A stretch of 64,000 nucleotides of DNA from Planctomycetaceae bacterium (GTDB taxonomy: Bacteria; Planctomycetota; Planctomycetia; Pirellulales; PALSA-1355), in assembly GCA_003153375.1 (NCBI GenBank), contig PLYM01000212.1, positions 1-64,000 on the forward strand, written 5' to 3'. How positions within the stretch are numbered: position 1 is the first letter of the stretch; the number at the start of each line of letters is the position of its first letter. The position numbers and the translations under genes are program-made. The notes beneath the pieces are model-generated. The model was given only the letters and a program-made list of their open reading frames with translations. It had not been told where the DNA came from and did no database searches. Below are positions 55,002-63,363 of the stretch, piece by piece.

Positions 55002-56405
55002 TCACGCTGATTTTTCCAGCGGGGCGTTCGACTGGTTCAGCTTGTTGTAGAGCGTCTTGAGGCTGATGCCCAGTTCTTCGGCGACTTTGGGTTTGTTGCC
55101 CGCCAGGCGCTCGAGCGCCTGATAGATGACCTGCATTTCGATCTCGCGCAGCGTCTGCGGCGCGGTGCCGATGGCTTTCAATTGGCCGGGAGCCGCGGCT
55201 GGGCTACGCAATCGGCGCGATTCGAATTTCGTGGGCAGGTGTTCCAGCGAAATCGGACCACTGGGGCACAGGATCGTGGCGTGCTCGATCACGTTGGCCA
55301 ATTCGCGCACGTTGCCCGGCCAGACGTGGCTCGAGAGGGCCCGCACCACCTCGGGCGAAAAGTGCTCATCCTGCGGCCTGGCGCCGGGGCGAAACCGCAA
55401 GATCAGATGGGCCGCCAAGGGGGGAATATCTTCGATTCGTTCGCGCAGCGGTGGCAAATGGATTTCAAATGTGTTGATGCGGAACATCAGGTCTTCGCGG
55501 AAGTCGCCGTCCTCGACCATCTGCTCCACGTGGCGGTGGGTAGCGCACACCACACGCACGTCGACGGTGAAAGAATCGTTCTCGCCGACGCGGCGGATTT
55601 CGCCGCTTTCGAGGAATCGCAGCAGCTTGGCCTGCATGGCCTTGGGCAATTCGCCGATTTCGTCGAGGAACAACGTGCCGCCGTTGGCGACTTCGAAAAG
55701 TCCGACCCGGTGCTCGTCGGCGCCGGTGAAGCTGCCGCGGCGGTGACCGAACAATTCGCTTTCGATTAGGCTTTCGGGCAGGGCCCCGCAATTGATCGCC
55801 ACGAAGGGCATGTCGGCGCGCAGACTTTGATCGTGCAGCGAGCGGGCGACGAGCTCCTTGCCCGTGCCGGTCTCGCCCAGAATCAGGGCGGTCGAGTTCG
55901 TGGGGGCAACTTTGGCAATCAATTGCCGCACCTGGTCCATCAAGGCGCTGGGCCCGATCAGTTGGCTTTTGCCCTCCAGGCGTTCGAGCTGCCGCTTGAT
56001 GGCCAGATACTTATTCGTTAGTTCTCGCTTTTCGGCCACGCGTTGCAGCAGCGCTTGCAGCTCGATCAGCTTGCAGGGTTTGGTCAGGTAGTCGAACGCG
56101 CCCTGGCGCAGCGCGGCGATGGCGGTGTCGAGCGATGACTTGCCGGTCAGCACGACGGCGTCGGTTTGCGGCGACAGGGCCTTGGCCTTGGCAATCACCT
56201 CGATGCCCGAGAGGCCCGGCATGTCGAGATCGACCAGGATGCAATCGTAGGAATTGCGCTCGAGCGCGGCGGCGGCGGTCAGCCCGTCGGGACACACGGT
56301 CACCTCGTGCCCCATGCGCGGCAACTCAAGGCTCATCAATTCCTGAAGGCACTTTTCGTCGTCGGCAAACAGCAGCTTCAGACGGTTATGCGGCTTGGTA
56401 GCGAT
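55002..56405 (-). CDS. Sigma54-dependent response regulator (NtrC family), probable non-ATG start
   Basis: Receiver, AAA+ and Fis-type HTH domains in one regulator of about 467 residues. The first ATG/GTG/TTG in frame (TTG 56339) would remove the receiver's N-terminus. Extending upstream in the same frame gives KLLFADDEK, with acidic pair D15-D16 and phospho-acceptor D59 at correct spacing. The best start is ATC 56403-56405, 7 nt after AGGAG; CTG codons follow. Central motifs are GETGTGKELVA, a GSFTGA loop (a GAFTGA variant) and DEIGELP. The HTH is VAEELGISLKTLYNKL. It overlaps the 3' end of the kinase gene by 20 bp and is its partner. Confidence 0.85.
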   Translation of the reverse strand: MATKPHNRLKLLFADDEKCLQELMSLELPRMGHEVTVCPDGLTAAAALERNSYDCILVDLDMPGLSGIEVIAKAKALSPQTDAVVLTGKSSLDTAIAALRQGAFDYLTKPCKLIELQALLQRVAEKRELTNKYLAIKRQLERLEGKSQLIGPSALMDQVRQLIAKVAPTNSTALILGETGTGKELVARSLHDQSLRADMPFVAINCGALPESLIESELFGHRRGSFTGADEHRVGLFEVANGGTLFLDEIGELPKAMQAKLLRFLESGEIRRVGENDSFTVDVRVVCATHRHVEQMVEDGDFREDLMFRINTFEIHLPPLRERIEDIPPLAAHLILRFRPGARPQDEHFSPEVVRALSSHVWPGNVRELANVIEHATILCPSGPISLEHLPTKFESRRLRSPAAAPGQLKAIGTAPQTLREIEMQVIYQALERLAGNKPKVAEELGISLKTLYNKLNQSNAPLEKSA

Positions 56406-57996
56406 GATCTCTCTCCTTTTGCTGCTCGCTCAACGGGAACGAGACGCGGAATTCCGATCCTCTTCCCGGTCCGTCGCTGTGCACGTCGATGTGCCCGCCG
56501 TGGTCGGCGACGATGCGATACGTGATCGACAGCCCCAGCCCGGTGCCCTGTCCATTGCGATTGCGCGTGAAGAAGGGCTCGAACAAGTGTTTGAGCACCT
56601 CGTCGGTCATGCCGCAGCCATTGTCGGTGAACACCAGCTCGGCCTGGCCGCGGTTTTTCTGTAGCTCGATTTGCAAGGTTCCGCCGCTCGACAGGCTGTC
56701 GAGGCCGTTGGTGATCAGGTTCAGCACCACCTGCTTGCACTCTTGGGGGTTGACGGGCGCGATGATCGGTTCGCCGGGCGCCAGCTCGATCACCTTGTCC
56801 GAATAGCGGCCCAGGTGGCCGACCATGTCGATCACGCCCTGCACCAGTTCGCGCAGGTCGGTGTTCTGCCGAGTGACGTCACCCATGCGCGAAAAATCGA
56901 GCAGCCGCTCGGTGATCCCTTTGCAGCGGAACGCTTCGTCCTGGATCATCTTCAAGTAATTGCGAATGACTTCGTGATCGGACGACATCGTGGCCGGGGC
57001 GGCATCGAGCACTTCCTGAATGCGGCCTTCCAGTGATTCGGCGCACAGCGCGATCGAGGCCAGCGGGTTGTTGATTTCGTGGGCCACGCCGGCCGCGAGA
57101 AAGCCGACACTGGCCAGTTGTTCGCTGCGCACCACTTGCTTGGTGCGCTCTTGCACCTGCCGATCGAGCCCGTCGCGAATGTCCTGAAAGCGGGCCGTCA
57201 TGTCGTTCATCGCGTCGGCCAGCTCGGACATCTCATCCTTCGTGTCGAGCGCGATCCGATAGCTGAACTCGCCGGCAGCCACGCGCCGCGATCCCTTGAC
57301 CAGCACGCGCAGCGGGCGAAAGACCCAGGTGTAGAACAGGCGGATCAGCAAGCCCAACAGAACGGTGCCCAAGACCGCAGTGACCCAAGTCAGGATGATC
57401 GCGGCCCGATACTGGCTGCGCACTTCATCCTTGAAACTGTGAATGCGCTGATGCAGAAAGCTGGGCAGCTCCCAGGAGAGCTGTTGCAGGCGCGCCAATT
57501 CGGCGTGCAGAGTCTCAATTCCCAGCGCATGGGTGGTCCAATCCGTGTCGGTTCCCGCTTCGATGATCCGCTCCAGCGAGGCATCGATCTTGTGCAAAGT
57601 GACCTGCTCACCGTGGCTGTCGTTGATTTTCAAGTCGTCCGGATTGTTGTCGTCGAGCAACTGATCGCGGTATTCCTCGAGCGTGTCGCGCAGCAGTTGC
57701 AGGTCGTTGGCGAACTGGCTGCCCAGCGCGTCGCGGTCGAGCCCCTGCGGCGCGTCGACGTCGACGCTGGCAGCTCGGGCCGTGCGCACCTGGGCTACGA
57801 TCATCCGCAGGTCGCTGACATATCGAGCGAACTGCGATGCTAGCGGTAGCTCGGTGGCACGCCCGCTGAGGCTGCGCACCAGGCTGCGATAGGCATACAC
57901 GCCGTGAAAGCCGCTGCCCGAGAGCGTGGCGACGATCACCAGCAGCAGGCCGATGCCGACCAGCAGCTTATTGCGAATGGGCCATTTGGAGAGCAA
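56386..57996 (-). CDS. NtrB-like membrane histidine kinase
   Basis: A 536-residue sensor kinase partnered with the sigma54 activator. The TTG start at 57996 has a perfect AAGGAGGT 6 bases upstream; an ATG at 58137 gives a non-protein-like extension. The N-terminal span (LLVGIGLLLVIVATLSGSG) is followed by a periplasmic sensor (about 35-220) and a second span (about 230-250). HAMP is near 255-305 (FRPLRVLVKGSRRVAAGEF). HisKA has His306 in AAGVAHEINNPLASI. The HATPase has NLITNGLDSLSSGG, FTDNGCGM and GQGTGLGLSIT. The stop at 56386 overlaps the regulator start. Confidence 0.88.
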   Translation of the reverse strand: MLSKWPIRNKLLVGIGLLLVIVATLSGSGFHGVYAYRSLVRSLSGRATELPLASQFARYVSDLRMIVAQVRTARAASVDVDAPQGLDRDALGSQFANDLQLLRDTLEEYRDQLLDDNNPDDLKINDSHGEQVTLHKIDASLERIIEAGTDTDWTTHALGIETLHAELARLQQLSWELPSFLHQRIHSFKDEVRSQYRAAIILTWVTAVLGTVLLGLLIRLFYTWVFRPLRVLVKGSRRVAAGEFSYRIALDTKDEMSELADAMNDMTARFQDIRDGLDRQVQERTKQVVRSEQLASVGFLAAGVAHEINNPLASIALCAESLEGRIQEVLDAAPATMSSDHEVIRNYLKMIQDEAFRCKGITERLLDFSRMGDVTRQNTDLRELVQGVIDMVGHLGRYSDKVIELAPGEPIIAPVNPQECKQVVLNLITNGLDSLSSGGTLQIELQKNRGQAELVFTDNGCGMTDEVLKHLFEPFFTRNRNGQGTGLGLSITYRIVADHGGHIDVHSDGPGRGSEFRVSFPLSEQQKERDHRYQAA

Positions 57997-58137
57997 CGGC
58001 GACCTCCTTGTCGCGATCGTTCTTGCCGCGATCGTTCCGCCCTGCCATGGGCTTGTTGGGGCGTGGGCCGAAACGAGGGACTCAACGAAAATGCCCCCGC
58101 TTGCGGGTGCCAGCGGCAATGGCTCGCTGCAATCCAC

Positions 58138-58384
58138 GGTCGTCGAGATCCCGTTTCGGCAGGGGTGCGGAGTGTAGCATCAAAACGATCCGTGGGGCAA
58201 GACAAACAGCGCCTCCGCGCCCCCCCGCCCCGAAACATCGGTACAGGCAAGCGATCTTGACTGCAAATCACGAGCGCGATAGCGTTCGCCCCTCGGGCAG
58301 GCCTCGCATCTCAAGGCCGCGAGCACGGACGAGGGACCAGCGTGGCATCGTTTCTTCGACAGCGGCTTACGCAAGGCGCGATCC
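58138..58384. other. Divergent intergenic region, nothing recognised
   Basis: About 250 bp between the kinase (minus) and the GT87-type gene (plus). No promoter hexamers of usable quality, no repeat and no RNA gene seen. Confidence 0.3.
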
Positions 58385-59884
58385 TTGACCTTACGCCTTC
58401 AGACTGACGCGCCGATCTCGGCCCCGAGACGTTGGCTTTCGCGCTGCACGGCCCGGCCGGTGCTGTTCGTGCTGCTGATGTTCGGCTTTGCCGTTTGGGG
58501 TTGGGTCGACGTGCGCAAGCGAGGCAAGGTCGACCCGCAAGACATCTACGCCCACCGCACCGATTTCACGGTCTACACCGAAGCCGGTGCCGCGTTCTTC
58601 GACGGCCGCGACCCCTACGAAGTCGGTAATCCGCGCGGTTGGAAATACCTCTATCCGCCGCTGTTCGCCATGCTGGTGGCGCCGTTACACGCGCTGCCGC
58701 CGCAAACGGCCGTAATGATCTGGTTCGCTTTGAGCGCGCTGATGTGGTGGGGGTGCTATGCAGAATGCGTGCGGATCGCGCGGGCGTGTTGGCCCGACGC
58801 GCCGGATCGAGGGTTATTCGGCCCGATTCCACCGGCAATCGGCTGGTTGGCCGTCTTGGCGGCCGTGCTGCCGGCGTTCAATTGCCTGCAACGCGGCCAG
58901 GTGGAAGTGGCCAAACTGTTTTTGCTCATGCTTGGCTTTCGGCTGGTGATCGAGCGTCGCTCGCCCTGGCTCACCTTCCTGGGCGGCGCCGCGTTTGCCC
59001 TGACCATTGTGCTGAAAGTCACGCCGCTGTTGCCGGTAGCGATGGTGCTCGGCCAGCAGCTGCTCAATGGCTGGCACGAGCGGTGGACGCGCTCGGCACG
59101 GACCCACGTCGGCGCGCTGTGGCTGGGAACGGGGCTCGGGATGGCAGTGTTTATCTTTGTGTTGCCCTCGGCACTGGTGGGCTGGCAGGCCAATCTCAAG
59201 CATCTGGACACCTGGTGGAATAAAGTCGCGATGCGTATGGAGACCACGACGGCCGACAGTTTTGCCGGCAACTCCTACTCAGTGCGAAACCAAAGCTTGA
59301 CCAACGCCACGCACCGGCTTGGCAATTGGATCCATTATCAATTCGGCAGCGGTCCCTTCGACGACGGCCCGATGAACTTGGGCAAGGGTGGCCCGGGCCT
59401 GGTGATGGACAAGCCGGTCGTCGATCATCTCCTGCTCGCCGGCCGCATCCTTACCGGATGCTTGCTGTTGATCGTCGCATTGCGAACGGCGCGAGACGAT
59501 CTCGGCGGTCAGGCGGCCGCATTCGGGCTGGCTTATGTGGCGACGTTGGTCACCGTGCCCATTGCGCGCGGACATTACTTCGTGGCGATGTTGCCCGGCA
59601 TCCTTTTTCTCGGCGCCTGGTTGGTTCGTCAGGGCCGTGGGCGCTGGGCCATTGTGTTGGCCATGGCGCCGTGGACGTTGATTATTCCGCACTACATCTT
59701 TGTCGACGCGGTGGGTCGCATGGGATTGCTAGGGCTGGGCACGGCCGCCTGGTATACGGCCGGCTGCGTCACGATGTTGGCGTTCCGTCGCGTCGCTCGT
59801 GAGGAAGCGGTAGAGGACGAGGTTGATCCCCCTCGCATCCTGGTGTTGCCGCAACCCAGCGTCGGTCGCGCCGCGGCGGCGTGA
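58385..59884 (+). CDS. Multi-span membrane glycosyltransferase-like protein (GT87/DUF2029 type)
   Basis: A 499-residue inner-membrane protein with about 11 hydrophobic spans. DFTVYTEAGAAFFDGRDPYEV matches the first extracytoplasmic loop of GT87/DUF2029 polyprenyl-phosphate-mannose-type mannosyltransferases, where an Asp in the D-F or D-x-Y motif serves catalysis. YLYPPLFAMLVAPL and NCLQRGQVEVAKLFLLMLGF are further family cues. It probably transfers a sugar from a lipid carrier in envelope glycan synthesis; donor and acceptor are unknown. It uses a TTG start (58385). It is convergent with the PP2C phosphatase gene. Confidence 0.75.
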   Translation: MTLRLQTDAPISAPRRWLSRCTARPVLFVLLMFGFAVWGWVDVRKRGKVDPQDIYAHRTDFTVYTEAGAAFFDGRDPYEVGNPRGWKYLYPPLFAMLVAPLHALPPQTAVMIWFALSALMWWGCYAECVRIARACWPDAPDRGLFGPIPPAIGWLAVLAAVLPAFNCLQRGQVEVAKLFLLMLGFRLVIERRSPWLTFLGGAAFALTIVLKVTPLLPVAMVLGQQLLNGWHERWTRSARTHVGALWLGTGLGMAVFIFVLPSALVGWQANLKHLDTWWNKVAMRMETTTADSFAGNSYSVRNQSLTNATHRLGNWIHYQFGSGPFDDGPMNLGKGGPGLVMDKPVVDHLLLAGRILTGCLLLIVALRTARDDLGGQAAAFGLAYVATLVTVPIARGHYFVAMLPGILFLGAWLVRQGRGRWAIVLAMAPWTLIIPHYIFVDAVGRMGLLGLGTAAWYTAGCVTMLAFRRVAREEAVEDEVDPPRILVLPQPSVGRAAAA

Positions 59885-59911
59885 ACGAGCACGGTTAGAG
59901 ATCGAGCCCGC

Positions 59912-61219
59912 TTAAAGATCGAGTACCGTGCTGTCGCGCTGGTCTTTACGGGCGGGCTGGCGGCGAATCTCGCTCATCATGAAGCTGATTGCCAGCGCGT
60001 ATTGACGCACGGCGCGTGTGAAGTCGCCGGCCGCCAGCGCGGCTTGGGCTTGCTTACCGAAGTTGTTGAAATGGGCCCAGTCGAGGGTCCAATGCTCGTC
60101 CTTGGCTGCTTCGCGCAATTGCTGAGCCATCTGGCAGAGCACGGCCACGGACTCGGCCCGCGGTGTGGCCACGAATGCGGCGTGGGGACCCGTGCCCAGC
60201 GGACCATCGAGCCCCAGTCGTGTTGGCTGCGACGTCTTCGAGGCGTTTTGCGCCAAGGCAATCAGGCCCGACGCCACCGCCACCAGGCCGCCGATCAGTG
60301 CGCCGACGTAATAGCGGTCAGCGGCCAGCCCCAACGCGAGCAACACACACAGGCCCATCACGACCCATAAGGCCGGATGCGCCCCGGCGGCCGTGGGCGA
60401 CGGATCGGCCGGAGGCAATTCGATTTCGGTCGCGGGCACGGCCGTCACGCGGGCCACGATGGCCGTGATGTTGTCGGGTCCGCCGCGCAGGTTCGCCATG
60501 TCAACCAGCAACCGCACGGCCTCGCCGGGCGAAAGAGCGGACAAAATCGGGCCGATCTCCTCGTCCTTCACCTGGCCGCTCAAACCGTCGCTGCACAGCA
60601 GGAACGTGTCGCCCGCGTCGAGCGGAAAAGGGCCCTCCATGTCGACTTGAACATCGGCATGCGGACCCAGCGAGCGGGTGATGATGTTTTTGGGAATGAA
60701 GCCGGCCACTTCGCCGCGCGGCATTTGGCCGGCGGCTTGCATTTCCCACACCAGGCTGTGATCGAACGTCAGTTGTTCCAGCCGGCCGGCGCGCAGGCGA
60801 TAGACGCGGCTGTCGCCCACGTGCGCCACGATCGCCGCGCGTGGCATGAGCAGCAACACACTGCACGTGGTGCCCATGCCTTGAAACTCAGCATTGGCCT
60901 GGCCGCGTTCGTGAATGCTGGCATTGGCAGCCAGGACGGCTTGCCGCAAAGCGTCGGCTGGCGGGCGGTCGGCAAGCTTGCGATAGGTGTGCGGCAAGCT
61001 TTCGCAAGCCATCTTGCTGGCCAGCTCGCCCGCCGCATGGGCGCCCATGCCATCGGCCACCATCAGCAGGCTGCCGCGTCGTTGCCAATCGGATTCGTCG
61101 ACCGCCAGCGAAATCGCGAAGGAGTCCTGATTATTGGCACGGCGCAGGCCGACGTCGGAGAGCGCTGACTGCTCGATCGCGACATTCCAGGCACCAACAG
61201 AATCGGCCATCGTGCTCAC
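59912..61219 (-). CDS. PP2C-family Ser/Thr phosphatase with membrane region and C-terminal helical domain
   Basis: A 435-residue metal-dependent phosphatase that reverses Hanks-type kinase signalling. The PP2C domain (about 15-260) has DVGLRRANNQD, VADGMGAHAAGE, GMGTTCSVLL, VAHVGDSRVYRL, CSDGLSGQV and GGPDNITAIV, so all metal-binding Asp residues are present. Two hydrophobic spans follow (about 280-325, ALWVVMGLCVLLALGLAA and ALIGGLVAVASGLIALA). A cytoplasmic helical tail (about 350-435) ends the protein. The kinase it opposes could be the receptor kinase at 49-51 kb, but this is only a guess. A 27-codon ORF lies upstream. Confidence 0.9.
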   Translation of the reverse strand: MSTMADSVGAWNVAIEQSALSDVGLRRANNQDSFAISLAVDESDWQRRGSLLMVADGMGAHAAGELASKMACESLPHTYRKLADRPPADALRQAVLAANASIHERGQANAEFQGMGTTCSVLLLMPRAAIVAHVGDSRVYRLRAGRLEQLTFDHSLVWEMQAAGQMPRGEVAGFIPKNIITRSLGPHADVQVDMEGPFPLDAGDTFLLCSDGLSGQVKDEEIGPILSALSPGEAVRLLVDMANLRGGPDNITAIVARVTAVPATEIELPPADPSPTAAGAHPALWVVMGLCVLLALGLAADRYYVGALIGGLVAVASGLIALAQNASKTSQPTRLGLDGPLGTGPHAAFVATPRAESVAVLCQMAQQLREAAKDEHWTLDWAHFNNFGKQAQAALAAGDFTRAVRQYALAISFMMSEIRRQPARKDQRDSTVLDL

Positions 61220-61280
61220 GTCAGGTGGTCACTGCGATCGGAATGTACGCGCCGACCTTAAGTTCGCTAGCCCAAAGGTC

Positions 61281-61364
61281 CTATTCTAACTCACTCAGAA
61301 AGTAGCGAATAGAGCCCCACCGATGTAGGCTGACTAGCTTGCCCGGCTCCAGATAAACTGCCAT
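61281..61364 (-). CDS. 27-codon leader-type ORF upstream of the PP2C gene (weak)
   Basis: Begins ATG at 61364 with AGGGGGACC directly before it, and encodes MAVYLEPGKLVSLHRW... to SELE. It ends 61 bp before the phosphatase start. A good ribosome site in front of so short a frame is suggestive of a leader peptide, but chance is not excluded. Confidence 0.25.
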   Translation of the reverse strand: MAVYLEPGKLVSLHRWGSIRYFLSELE

Positions 61365-61487
61365 GGTCCCCCTATTTTGGTCCGGCTGCCGGCATGGGGG
61401 CAGCCGCCGGGTGCTGGCAGGCGATGAATCCCTCTGGCGGCCTTTTTCGCGGGCACCTATACTCGCCGCCCGACCCTGCGGCCTCCG

Positions 61488-62090
61488 TTGGCCTTTGGAC
61501 CGCACGGTTCATTTCCGCAATTTCTCGCGCCGATCCATTTGACTTTGACTCTCGCACGAAGCCATCCCTTGCCGCGACGCGCTCGCCGGTGCCTGTTGGG
61601 GCTCCTGGTGTGTTTGCTATGCGCTGCGCAGGTTGGTTGCGTGCAGCGGCGATTGACGATTCGAAGCAACCCGCCCGGCGCACTGGTTTACGTGGACGAT
61701 TATCCGATCGGCACGACGCCGGTCTCGACCAGCTTTGTCTATTACGGCACGCGCAAGATTCGCCTGGTGCTCAGCGGTTACGAAACGCTCGAGGTCCTGC
61801 AACCGTTGCCAACGCCCTGGTATGAGTATCCGGTTCTTGACTTCATTACCGAGAACCTGGTGCCGGGAGAAATTCGCGACGAGCGCGCGGTCGATTATGC
61901 CCTCAAGCCGCAAATGATCGTGCCCAGTCAGCAGTTGCTCAGCCGGGCAGACAACCTGCGCCGCGGCGCGATCATGCAGCCCGTGCCAGCGCCCCCTGCC
62001 GGTCCCAGCTTCGGTCCCCCAGGCGGACCGCCGGGCCAATTGCCGGCCTCGCCGCCTCCCCCTCCGCCGGGCGCCGGCTTGTTCAACTAA
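61488..62090 (+). CDS. PEGA-domain lipoprotein
   Basis: An exported protein of up to 200 residues. A basic N-terminus and hydrophobic signal (CLLGLLVCLLCAAQVGC) end in a lipobox Cys, then a PEGA domain: RRLTIRSNPPGALVYVDDYPIGTTPVSTSFVYYGTRKIRLVLSGYE (motif given only to show the P-x-G-A core near SNPPGAL and the IGTTP turn). The C-terminus is Pro/Gly-rich and probably unstructured. The start is not settled: TTG 61488 gives 200 residues and TTG 61539 gives 183; neither has a good ribosome site. PEGA lipoproteins are surface proteins of unknown binding role. Confidence 0.75.
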   Translation: MAFGPHGSFPQFLAPIHLTLTLARSHPLPRRARRCLLGLLVCLLCAAQVGCVQRRLTIRSNPPGALVYVDDYPIGTTPVSTSFVYYGTRKIRLVLSGYETLEVLQPLPTPWYEYPVLDFITENLVPGEIRDERAVDYALKPQMIVPSQQLLSRADNLRRGAIMQPVPAPPAGPSFGPPGGPPGQLPASPPPPPPGAGLFN

Positions 62091-62112
62091 ATCGTGGCGG
62101 CGCCGCTGATCG

Positions 62113-63333
62113 TCACTTGATCGAAGTGCGGCGCTGCAGGACGCCGCGGACGCCGATCACGCCAGGGTCGCGGGCGATCTTGTCGGAAAACACCCGCGCG
62201 TCGTCGAGAATGGGCCGCAGCTTGCAAGTGAGCCGCTCGACATTCAGGGCCGCCGCATTGAGATGCTGATAGAGCTCGGGGTTGCGCATCAACTCGCCGA
62301 GGGTGCCCTCGCCGCTGTTGAGCTTGCGGCCGAAATCGGACATTTCGACGAGCAAGCTGTCAAACCGCGAGAGGGCCTTGTCGATGTTGTCGATGATCTG
62401 ATCGCCGCGATCGCCCAGGGGGCCCGTGAAGCCCTCGAGATTGCGCATATTGCGGTCGACCGACTCCAGCGTGGCCTGCATCGTGTTGACCGTTTCGCGC
62501 GTGTCGGTGAACAACTGGGGCAGTTCGCGGATTGAGTTCTTCAAGTTGTCACGGACGTCCTTGTCACCGATCACGTCATCGAGATTGTTCAGGCTCGTCT
62601 GGAAGGTGTCGATGACCGACTCGGTCTTGTTGACGATGCGGCTGATCTGCTCGTCGTTGTTATCGAGCAGCTTATTCATGCTGGCAGCCAGCTTGCCGAC
62701 TTCAGTGCCCGCGGTGGAGAGGTTATCGATGGCCTGCTTCAAGTCACCTTCCAGGTTTCCGAAGGCCTGAATGGCGTTGGGCGCGACGGTGCCTTCGATG
62801 TAGTCGCCGTCGTGCACGAGCTCCTCGGGCTTTTCGTTCATGGCCGGCGGCGCCGCGGGCGGTTTCGCCTGGCCCGCTTCGTCACCGTCGTTGGCGGCCG
62901 TCAGGGTGCCCGCCTCGCCTGCCACCGCACCGTCACTGGTCGGCGCGCGGGGTTGGGGCGGCGGACTGGTGGCCGCGCGGCGATAGAATTGAATCACGAC
63001 GTCGCCCCCCAGCAGCGAACCGCTGACCTGCGGCACCTCGTCGCGATAGAGCTTCACTTGCGGATCGACTTTGACGTCGACGTCGACGCCGCCACGGTCG
63101 GCAAATCGCACCTTGGTGACGCGGCCGATGAGGATGCCGCTTTTGCGCACCGGCGTCCCTTCCGTGACGCCCGGCGCCTCGGCAAAGTGAATGTGCAGGA
63201 CGTAGCCGCCCCAACTCGTCCACCGCACATCACTGAACAATAGCACCAGGATGCCAGCGATGAACAGGGTGGCCAGGACCATCACCCCGACTCGAAATTT
63301 GACGACTCGTTCATCCATATTCGCTCGCGCCAC
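62113..63333 (-). CDS. mlaD: MlaD-family MCE substrate-binding protein
   Basis: A 406-residue protein. An N-terminal membrane anchor (VVKFRVGVMVLATLFIAGILVLLF) is followed by an MCE domain (about 38-180) with YVLHIHFAEAPGVTEGTPVRKSGILIGRV. A Pro/Ala/Asp-rich insertion (about residues 120-160) precedes the last MCE strand (VHDGDYIEG). The rest (about 190-400) is a long helical region resembling the coiled-coil or needle part of longer MCE proteins. It binds phospholipid for the Mla-type transporter. It starts 30 bp after the ATPase gene in one operon. Confidence 0.88.
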   Translation of the reverse strand: MARANMDERVVKFRVGVMVLATLFIAGILVLLFSDVRWTSWGGYVLHIHFAEAPGVTEGTPVRKSGILIGRVTKVRFADRGGVDVDVKVDPQVKLYRDEVPQVSGSLLGGDVVIQFYRRAATSPPPQPRAPTSDGAVAGEAGTLTAANDGDEAGQAKPPAAPPAMNEKPEELVHDGDYIEGTVAPNAIQAFGNLEGDLKQAIDNLSTAGTEVGKLAASMNKLLDNNDEQISRIVNKTESVIDTFQTSLNNLDDVIGDKDVRDNLKNSIRELPQLFTDTRETVNTMQATLESVDRNMRNLEGFTGPLGDRGDQIIDNIDKALSRFDSLLVEMSDFGRKLNSGEGTLGELMRNPELYQHLNAAALNVERLTCKLRPILDDARVFSDKIARDPGVIGVRGVLQRRTSIK

Positions 63334-63363
63334 TGCGCTCGTGCTGTCGTGTCGCGGAGGTTG

